A stretch of DNA of 5,873 nucleotides from Deltaproteobacteria bacterium (GTDB lineage: Bacteria; Desulfobacterota; Desulfarculia; Adiutricales; Adiutricaceae), in the NCBI GenBank assembly GCA_031269135.1, contig JAISZP010000151.1:1-5873 (forward strand). Direction: 5' to 3'. The stretch's first letter is position 1. Every line of letters begins with the position of its first letter. The notes under the pieces are model-generated. The model searched no databases. It was not told the origin of the DNA and worked only from the letters and a program-made list of their open reading frames with translations. The position numbers and the translations under genes are program-made. Shown in pieces: positions 1 to 5,600 of the stretch.

Positions 1-96
1 AAACAACACCTTGTCGCCCTCCTTGAGCCTCAAAGCGCGGCGTATCTCAACGGGTACGGTAATCTGTCCGTTTGCGGACACTCTTGCCAAATTCAT
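1..96 (-). CDS. AbrB/SpoVT-type antitoxin (MazE/VapB-like), 3' end outside window
   Basis: This is a swapped-hairpin AbrB-type DNA-binding protein, usually the antitoxin of a type II toxin-antitoxin pair and its own repressor. The 32 visible codons begin MNLARVSANGQITVPVEIRR and continue ALRLKEGDKVLF. The G-Q-I-T-V-P-x-E-I-R-R core followed by L-x-x-G-D-x-V is the characteristic AbrB/SpoVT fold signature. The ATG at 96-94 is supported by a GGAGGT ribosome binding site at 106-101, with a 4-nt gap before the start codon. A perfect palindrome and a promoter candidate sit just upstream. The gene runs off the left edge, so length, C-terminal toxin-binding region and downstream toxin cannot be seen. 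An orphan AbrB-type regulator is an alternative to an antitoxin. The family call is firm and the TA role is inferred. Confidence 0.85.
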   Translation of the reverse strand, partial: MNLARVSANGQITVPVEIRRALRLKEGDKVLF

Positions 97-109
97 GACA
101 ACCTCCAAT

Positions 110-125
110 CTCAAGAATTCTTGAG
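110..125. promoter_or_regulatory. Perfect 16-bp palindrome, probable operator of the AbrB-type gene
   Basis: CTCAAGAATTCTTGAG is a perfect dyad with eight bases per arm. It lies immediately upstream of the ribosome binding site of the leftward AbrB-type gene and just downstream of its predicted -10 box, so a bound protein would block early transcription. AbrB/MazE/VapB-type antitoxins commonly repress their own operon through palindromes at this place. Operator function is inferred from position and symmetry. Confidence 0.6.
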
Positions 126-136
126 GTCATGGCGTC

Positions 137-165
137 AGTATACGCCCAAACGGCGAAAAAGAAAA
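137..165 (-). promoter_or_regulatory. Candidate sigma70-type promoter for the AbrB-type gene
   Basis: On the minus strand a TATACT hexamer (142-137) matches the -10 consensus closely. A weak -35 candidate, TTTTCT (165-160), lies 17 nt upstream. Transcription would start near 130, placing the 16-bp palindrome in the first 20 transcribed bases. The -10 is good and the -35 is poor, which would suit a repressed autoregulated promoter. Confidence 0.45.
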
Positions 166-206
166 CCGTTAAATCAAAATCGTCGTAAACAGAGAGGTAA
201 ATCAAA

Positions 207-302
207 ATGGCATACAGCAAAGCAATTCGGCGCCTCAAGACTGTTCATCAATCGGACGAAGCGACGCGACCCAAGATGCAACAAAACCATGTGGTCCTGT
301 AG
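207..302 (+). CDS. Possible small ORF of 31 codons, function unknown
   Basis: This ORF starts MAYSKAIRRLKTVHQSDE and ends QQNHVVL at a TAG (300-302). It is listed only because its ATG has a reasonable purine-rich ribosome binding site (GAGAGGT at 193-199, 7 nt before the start) and it diverges from the AbrB-type gene. I recognise no family. It is short, basic and without visible membrane or signal segments. In the same frame a second TAG follows at 324-326, after which the frame stays open to a TGA at 531-533, so it could be the start of a decayed gene. The stop codon lies in a hairpin loop. It may equally be non-coding. Confidence 0.25.
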   Translation: MAYSKAIRRLKTVHQSDEATRPKMQQNHVVL

Positions 303-316
303 AAGGTCCACATGGT
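286..316. repeat. Imperfect inverted repeat (hairpin)
   Basis: ACCATGTGG (286-294) pairs with CCACATGGT (308-316). After one T-T mismatch, CCT (296-298) pairs with AGG (304-306), leaving the five-base loop GTAGA. This gives a 12-bp stem with a single mismatch. No T run follows on either strand, so it is not a typical intrinsic terminator. It could be a protein-binding site or a structured leader or 3' end of a short transcript. Confidence 0.5.
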
Positions 317-326
317 CGTCGGTTAG

Positions 327-630
327 GTTTGGAATTTTGAAGTGATTCTCACATCATGCTGGGGTATGATCGTAATGCTGAAGTTGATGACCGTTTTGAA
401 CTTCTCGCGCGTCTTGGCCAAGGAGAATGTCGATAAGGACCAAGGGCAGGAATCGACCTCAATCGGCGGCAGTTTGCCTCTCCAGTCGAAAGCTCATAAA
501 AAGGTCGGCAAGGCGGCATTCCGGAGCCATTGATAAGCCCGAAAACTCTGATCGTGCATAGCTGTTCTTACTCTCCACAAATCACTGAGCAAACATCATC
601 ATTATTGTCATAACTTGTAAAACGACCAAA
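327..630. other. No recognisable gene
   Basis: I see no convincing gene on either strand. Short open stretches exist, such as 356-436 reading MLGYDRNAEVDDRFELLARL, and 342-533 from a GTG. None has a good ribosome binding site or a recognisable family. The 540-640 part becomes AT-rich and presumably holds the promoter of the following toxin-antitoxin operon, but I could not identify a convincing -35/-10 pair. Confidence 0.4.
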
Positions 631-643
631 AGGAGCATAACTC

Positions 644-877
644 ATGAAAATTATTGAAAAAACGGTTGAAATACCTAAAGATAGACATTTAAAGTTGGAC
701 TTGGAGCTTCCTAGCGAAACACCACTTGGTGAGGTTAACATTCAATTGACTATCATACCAACTGTTACACCTGAACAAGCATGGGCGAACTTACGTGAAA
801 TCGCTGGCATATTGAAGGATGATCCAGCATTTCAAGGCAATTCTGTTGAGATTCAAAGTAAAATGCGGGATGAATAA
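644..877 (+). CDS. VapB-like antitoxin of a PIN toxin pair
   Basis: This 77-residue protein probably neutralises the PIN toxin encoded next to it. The N-terminal half (residues 1-40, starting MKIIEKTVEIPKDRHLKLDL and continuing with L-P-x-E-T-P-L-G-E-V) resembles short beta-rich antitoxin-like proteins often found before PIN genes, with the pattern 'strand, R-x-L-x-L-D-L-x-L-P, P-x-G, strand'. The C-terminal part (about 45-77) contains WANLREIAGILKDD and ends SKMRDE, like the toxin-wrapping tails of VapB proteins. An AGGAG ribosome binding site (631-635) lies 8 nt before the ATG. Its last 8 bases overlap the toxin start, which implies translational coupling. It is far more AT-rich than the pilus gene in this window, suggesting recent transfer. 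It has no obvious DNA-binding motif, so self-regulation is uncertain. The antitoxin role rests mainly on context. Confidence 0.72.
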   Translation: MKIIEKTVEIPKDRHLKLDLELPSETPLGEVNIQLTIIPTVTPEQAWANLREIAGILKDDPAFQGNSVEIQSKMRDE

Positions 878-1252
878 TTGTTTGTTACTTGACACTAATA
901 TTTTAATTGATCTTTTGACTAATACTCTACAATTTGAAACTATTAAAACTATTTTTCCTGGACATCTTCCATACGCCAGCTTTATGACAAGGGTAGAACT
1001 ACTATCATATCATAAAACATCAGCTTCAAGAGAAATTGCAACAAATTTAATTTTAAAAAAATATTAATTATACCTTATAGTCATCATATTGAAAATATGG
1101 CAATTGCTTTAAGACGAAATTACCTGTTGAAAATTCCAGATGCTTTTATTGTTGCTACAGAACATCGTATAAACGGTATTTTAATAACTAATGATAAAAA
1201 ATTACTTTCGATAAAATGGCCTGGCCTTAAAGCTGTTTCGCTCTTAGAATAG
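870..1252 (+). CDS. PIN-domain (VapC-like) ribonuclease toxin, split by a -1 frameshift
   Basis: This is a PIN-domain endoribonuclease, the toxin half of the module. In VapC relatives the targets are tRNA or rRNA. The zero frame starts at ATG 870, overlapping the antitoxin, and stops at 1065-1067 after 65 codons. Slipping back one base at the A run 1055-1061 opens a second frame to a TAG at 1250-1252 and gives a 127-residue protein of normal PIN length. Motifs in order: LLLDTNILID with D8; MTRVELLSYH with E43; then, in the second frame, KIPDAFIVAT with D91 and LITNDKKLL with D109. These match the four acidic metal-binding positions of PIN domains, two on each side of the shift, so neither half alone should be active. 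Coding is very AT-rich (13 G+C in bases 901-960). It may be a pseudogene, a sequencing error in a homopolymer, or expressed by frameshifting. The family call is secure and its activity is unknown. Confidence 0.85.
1055..1061 (+). other. A AAA AAA slippery heptamer at the PIN frameshift point
   Basis: The seven A residues are phased in the zero frame as A-AAA-AAA, the most slip-prone arrangement for bacterial -1 ribosomal frameshifting, used for example by several insertion sequences. A slip here moves ribosomes exactly into the frame that completes the PIN domain. A zero-frame stop follows one codon later (TAT TAA). A weak 6-bp stem (1085-1090 with 1094-1099) lies 23 nt downstream. I see no strong upstream Shine-Dalgarno-like stimulator. 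Confidence 0.5.
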
Positions 1253-1257
1253 AATAA

Positions 1258-1275
1258 GTTTTAGTTTTAGTTTTA
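1258..1275 (+). repeat. Three tandem GTTTTA hexamers
   Basis: GTTTTA occurs three times in direct succession just after the toxin stop codon, followed by a short A run (1281-1286). This is an AT-rich simple repeat at the 3' end of the toxin-antitoxin module. It may mark a slippage site or an old boundary. Confidence 0.6.
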
Positions 1276-1301
1276 TACATAAAAAAGCAACCATGCGCGA
1301 T

Positions 1302-1349
1302 CAGGGTACGACACAGTACCCCCTGGTCTGAGGCTAGACCCAGTACTGT
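1302..1349. repeat. Overlapping, mutually exclusive hairpins
   Basis: Structure A pairs GGGTAC (1304-1309) with GTACCC (1316-1321), extendable by CA/TG with a two-C bulge. Structure B pairs ACAGTAC (1313-1319) with GTACTGT (1343-1349) and encloses a second stem, GGTCT (1325-1329) with AGACC (1336-1340). Both use bases 1316-1319, so they cannot form together. No T run follows. The segment lies between the toxin and the transposase remnant and could be the 3' end of the toxin transcript or part of a lost element's terminus. Confidence 0.5.
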
Positions 1350-1456
1350 TCACTTGACAAAATTTATGAAATATCACCTCTTCCCTCAAAGCTGAAACAC
1401 AAGCATCAAGCGGCTAAAAGGCGGCATACTTTTATTGGTGAAATTAAAAAAAAATC

Positions 1457-1480
1457 GGCGCCAAAAGTGGCGCCCTTTTT
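1457..1480. terminator. Bidirectional intrinsic terminator
   Basis: GGCGCCA (1457-1463) pairs perfectly with TGGCGCC (1468-1474) around a four-base AAAG loop, giving a 7-bp, GC-rich stem. Rightward transcripts then read C and five T (1476-1480). Leftward transcripts read a nine-T run, the complement of the A run at 1446-1454. It sits just before the transposase reading frame. Several insertion sequences shield their transposase from outside transcription with such structures, which is one reading. It could also end the toxin-antitoxin transcript. Confidence 0.75.
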
Positions 1481-1510
1481 AGTGGTGATAACCAAGTAGT
1501 CCCCAAAACG

Positions 1511-2020
1511 TTGATTGAAGAATCTCTGACCGTGACGAACCTGGACTCCCAAAGGATTCGACTGTTTCCAGCCGGCGCCGTCGTTTATTTCGTCATGGCC
1601 ATGTCGATGTTTCGCAAGGACCCTTTGGAGGAAATCGTCAGTCTCTTTTCCGAATCGGCCCGACATCTTGCCGGACGAAGATCGAATCTGCAATCGCCGG
1701 GAAAAACGGCGATATCTCAAGCCAGGAGCAAAATGGGGTCGGAGTCCATGCGCCTGATGGCGAACAAGGTTTTGAAGCCGATCGCCCCCCGATTTTCAAG
1801 GCACCTGGCATAAAGGACTGCGATTGACGTCAGTTGACGGGACCTGTTTCGATATGCCGGATGAGGCTGAGAACGCCTCCTATTTCAGCTGCCCGAGCCG
1901 ATAACAGGCCGAAAGGCATTTCCTCAAGCCAGGGTTCTCGCCTTGGTGGAGACGGGAACCCATGTGGTCACGGCGGCTGAGATTGCCCCATATGGAATCG
2001 GTGACCAAACCCTTGCCAAG
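1511..2020 (+). pseudogene. IS4-family transposase remnant, two frameshifts, C-terminus missing
   Basis: This was a DDE transposase that moved an IS4-type insertion sequence. The first part (1511-1810) gives the IS4 N-terminal domain, with LFPAGAVVYFVMAMSMFR, then DPLEEIVSLF and TAISQARSKMGSESMRLM. After a +1 shift the frame at 1785-1901 gives GTWHKGLRLTSVDGTCFDMP, whose D at 1836-1838 is the expected first catalytic aspartate (V-D-G-T). After a compensating shift between about 1895 and 1906 the original frame resumes with GRKAFPQARVLALVETGTHV and APYGIGDQTLAK, where similarity stops near 2020. The first shift fits one extra C in the C run 1785-1790. The second Asp (LADR-like block), the catalytic Glu and the rest of the protein are absent, so it cannot be active. 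The start is uncertain: the frame is open from 1448 and TTG 1511 lacks a clear ribosome binding site. Confidence 0.87.
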
Positions 2021-2464
2021 CCACGAACAAACATGACCAAGCCAAGACCAATCCCTGACCATGAAGTTGATTGAGAGAGATCAGTAAAAAAAATAGGGCC
2101 TACTTGAGCTGATGATTTCAATAGTGGAACCGCCGACAAAATGATCCCGACCGCAACTGCGCCGGCCTTAGCCTCCAATCTTTCACTTCCGTCCGTCCTA
2201 TGAGTTTGGTCCTTCAGCACTATCGAGTTTTTGCTGGACTTAATTTCTTATCAGCGGCTCTGTTGATTGCAGCCCGATTAAGTCATTCGCCAAGACGCCG
2301 ACGGCGAAACAATCAAAACCAGATTCAAAATAAAAATCTAAATACTAAACCCAAAATCAAAACAGAAATACAAAACCCAGAATCAAAACTTAAAAATGCT
2401 TAAACCAAACTAACGGCTCAAGCGCGGGAGAAATCCGCCATCGCGACGTTTCCATAGGCCTCAA
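2021..2464. other. Decayed or non-coding stretch after the transposase remnant
   Basis: I see no gene here that I can support. At 2002-2060 related TGACCAA/GCCAAG blocks recur about 32 bp apart, at the place where transposase similarity ends. A minus-strand open frame (2220-1924) lies partly antisense to transposase codons and is probably spurious. From about 2305 to 2403 the plus strand is made almost only of A, C and T, with repeated AAAACC and ATCAAAA words. This looks like low-complexity intergenic sequence. Confidence 0.45.
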
Positions 2465-2503
2465 AATCAATATCGCGCATCAATGCCTCGCATCAATATC
2501 GCG
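2465..2503. repeat. Three tandem 13-bp repeats
   Basis: Units at 2465-2477, 2478-2490 and 2491-2503 read AATCAATATCGCG, CATCAATGCCTCG and CATCAATATCGCG. The outer two differ only at the first base. The middle one differs at three positions from the third. The array directly abuts the hairpin terminator of the PilY1-like gene. The function is unknown. Confidence 0.7.
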
Positions 2504-2550
2504 CGCAAGCAAAAACCCCATCTACGAAAGTAAATGGGGTTTTGCTTGCG
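2504..2550. terminator. Long hairpin terminator beyond the PilY1-like gene
   Basis: CGCAAGC (2504-2510) pairs with GCTTGCG (2544-2550), AAAA with TTTT (one extra A bulged), and CCCCAT (2516-2521) with ATGGGG (2534-2539). After one C-A mismatch, TAC pairs with GTA around a GAAA loop, a GNRA-type tetraloop as read on the plus strand. The inner CCCCAT/ATGGGG stem is followed by TTTTGC on the plus strand and TTTTTGC on the minus strand, so it can act in both directions. It lies about 70 nt after the minus-strand stop codon and most likely ends that transcript. Confidence 0.78.
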
Positions 2551-2621
2551 AGAGGTCATGCTGAAGGTTGTTTCAGGCCTAAAGCTGTTTCAGGCTGAAG
2601 GCGATTGCGTCGGCGGATCGT

Positions 2622-5600
2622 CTATTCCAGCAATCCCTTTTCCAAATCCTCGGGGTCGAGACTAAAGCCCATGTCCATAACCTCGCGCCACCAAAGGGTT
2701 CCACTGATGAATCCTTCCGACGATTCGTCGCGGTGGACGAAGTTCAGAACCTGGTTGGCGCTGTTGTCTCCGTAGTCCGTCCCTGAGGTGGTCTTGATGA
2801 CCCAGGCCTCGGTGGCTTGACCGCGGCCGGCATCCAGGTAGCCGGTTATCTGATCTTCGTCATTGACTCCGCCTTTGATGGGATTGGTCGGTTTGTCGAA
2901 GCCGAGTCCGGACATGTATGGGGCGGGAATGCCGGTGAAGGTGTCGGCCAGCATCAAGAAGGAATTGCCTTCAGGACTGCAGAAGTCGTTGGACGGCTCA
3001 TAAGTGGTCACGACCATAATCGAGCGGCCGTTGGGCAAGGCGTCGATCTTGGGCTGGGTCAAGATCATCTCATACTTGCTGGTGGTGTAGTTGGGGTTGA
3101 TGTAAGCCCAGGTGTTGAGTTTGCGCTTATAGCCCAAATATTCGTCGCCTCTCATCCAGGTAAGAATCTGCTCATAGTTTTCGGTGCTTGCGCCGTTATA
3201 GCCAGTGACAGTCCCGTCAGGGAACACTCTTGCGCTGGAAACGTCGGCCAACTTGCGGCTGTTGGTCTCCACGACTTGACCATAGGTCAACACGCCGTTG
3301 GACATAGGTTCTTTGATGCCGAAGAGGTACTGCACATGGTTGGCTTGGCAAGCGTTTTTAAGAGCGGTAGTGGCCAGCCCATCGCAAGCCGGGGCCGAAT
3401 CCTTTTCGCTCCAAAGCTTGCCCGTTCCAAAGACCACCCACAGGTTTCCCACCGCGTCGAAGGTGGCGTTGACGGCGCCCGTCACAGGTCGATCAGGGTT
3501 ATAGAAGGTGGTAAGCTTCCAATTGGACACCCCGGTCGGATTTCCGTAGGAATCGACCATCTGCAGGCGCATCAGCGCGCCGCTGTCGAGAATATTGTTC
3601 GTACGGCTTTGAGTCAAGCCGAAGTAGACGGTGTTGTTGTGCCAGTATTCAATCTCGCCGACGTTCTCGCCGCGTAGGATTAGTTTATCGCTGCCGGGTC
3701 CGACGGCGGCAGGCACAAAAGAATTGTTGAAAAAACTATTCTCCAAAACGTTCGCGCCTGAAACTCCCTCGTTGGTTTCCCCGCCAAGTTCGCGTTGGAG
3801 CGCTCCGGTATAGGCGTTTAAGACGAAGAGTCTCGCGGTTTGGTTGCTGTAGCCTTCATAGGCGATTTGACCGTTATCTATCGGGGCCATGACGGTCGTG
3901 GTCACTCCGCCCTCGGTTATCTGTCTTTCGACGTCGGAAGTGGGGCCGCTTCCTATGACGATGTGCCAGCCGTCTAAACTAGACACCACGGCGGGTTTGT
4001 TGATTGGAAGGCCCATGTTCGGATGAGAGAATCTCCAAAGCAACGTGGGAGGAACTTCGGGATTGGTGATGTCGAGTGCGAAATATTCCGAATAAAGAAA
4101 ACGGGTGGGAGCGCTTGGGTAGTCGAGTTCGATGCTCCTTCCGCCAAGTCGCAGGCCCATCACCAAAATCGTCTTCCACGTGCCGGGAGTCCAACTGCCG
4201 CTGGCTAAAGAGTAAGTGGAGCTGGAGGTGTTTCTGATGTCCACAATCATCGGCTCTAAATCGACGTAGTAAGAGTGAGAGTAAGCTGGATCGGTCATCC
4301 AAGACAAGTGCGGCAACACCGAGGTGGGGATGAAGCCCCAGATTTCAGCGCCGAGATCGTGAGCGGTGCTGGGATTTCCGAAAAAGCTGGTCTTGGCGTA
4401 GCCGATGGTGCCGTCCTCAAGAGAGCCGTAGTAGCCAAGGTTGACGGCATGGAGAATTCCGTCGTTGGACCCGAAATAAGTGACTATCCTGCGTCCCAGA
4501 GTTCCTCCGTCGGAAATGGCTCCTTTTTTAAACTGAGAGTAAGAGTAATCTCCGTAGATGAGATCGTAGCCGCCTACAGGTTCTCCGACGATGGTGGGTT
4601 TGGAGTTGATCACGTCGCCCATCCGCCAGGTTATCTTGGTGGTCGGAGTGTTTTCCCACGGCGAGCAGGCCTTGCGGGAACGCCAGCCGGGGATTTCGAC
4701 GCCGGTCACGAACCGTATGAGAGAAGTCGCGATTTCATTGCGGTCGGGCGGGTTGTTCGGGTTAGGCAACGTAGCCGTATAAGTGTCGCTGGGAGTCCAG
4801 GTCCCGTCGTCTCCCGGATTTAAAGAGGCCCTTATGAGAGACGGGGCGTTGATGTCGTAGACGAAATTATTGATGGCGTTCACTATGCCGACCGCCGTGG
4901 TGCGGCCTACCCGCATCTTCAGTCCGCTGCCTGAGGCCACGACGACGACTTGGCCGGCCGTCAATGAAGTAGTGATCTCTATCGAGAGCGTTGTGGCCGA
5001 ATGCGGAGGCTTGCCTACCGCAGAGAAGTGAATCTGCTTGCAAGCCGCCTTGTCGGGACCGCAGGAGTTGGAGGTGACGAGATCGCAAGTCCCCCAAGAC
5101 CTAGGCGCTCCGAGGGTGTAGCCCTGCACCAGGTAAGGGAGCAAACTATCTTTATTGGTTTGATTGAACAGGTAGCCGCTGAGCGGTACGGCTGAGGCGA
5201 AGCCGGCATACACGTCGGGAGTCGCTCCGGTGTAGGCGTAGAGGGTTCTCGAGTTTTCAGGGTCGGCCATCTCGGCCAAGTTCTGGCTGGTGTCCCAGAC
5301 GGACCGCAGACCGTACATGTTGTCGACCACCCGGTTGTATGGGGTAAGCACATTGGTCCCTTTTTCGTCGGCCCATAAGGTGATTTTCGACTTGACGGAA
5401 TCGGCTTGATTCTCGAAGCGGACGACCAAATCGCCGCTGCCCTCCTCTCCTGGGATCTTGGTTATGACGTCAAGCTTGCCGTTATAGTTCGTGTCCTCGC
5501 GCAGGTGTCCCCATTGATCAAGAAATAGACTGTAGACGTTGCCCACCCACTTGATTTTGGTTTGTTTCTCGGCGACTATGCCTTCGTCCATGGAATGGAT

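Noticed and set aside
322..328. GTTAGGT, which fits the integron core-site pattern GTTRRRY
   Set aside because: I found no matching RYYYAAC partner with attC-like spacing and palindromic structure. A seven-base match alone is expected by chance, so an integron cassette is not supported.
1354..1376. TTGACA hexamer resembling a -35 box upstream of the transposase remnant
   Set aside because: No acceptable -10 hexamer lies 16-18 nt downstream (1376-1383 reads ACCTCTTC), and a terminator follows at 1457-1480.
1924..2220. Minus-strand open frame of 98 codons with hydrophobic stretches
   Set aside because: About a third of it is antisense to recognisable IS4 transposase codons (1907-2020), it has no clear ribosome binding site, and I recognise no family.
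1228..2591. Shared 12-mer TAAAGCTGTTTC at the toxin 3' end and at 2580-2591 beyond the pilus gene
   Set aside because: A single 12-base match between two places in a window this size is close to chance expectation, and the flanks do not align, so it is not evidence for a duplicated attachment site.
2817..3677. Plus-strand open frame of 286 codons inside the pilus gene
   Set aside because: It is wholly antisense to a convincingly conserved PilY1-like coding sequence, and its translation shows no recognisable domain. It is a shadow of the GC-rich codon pattern.
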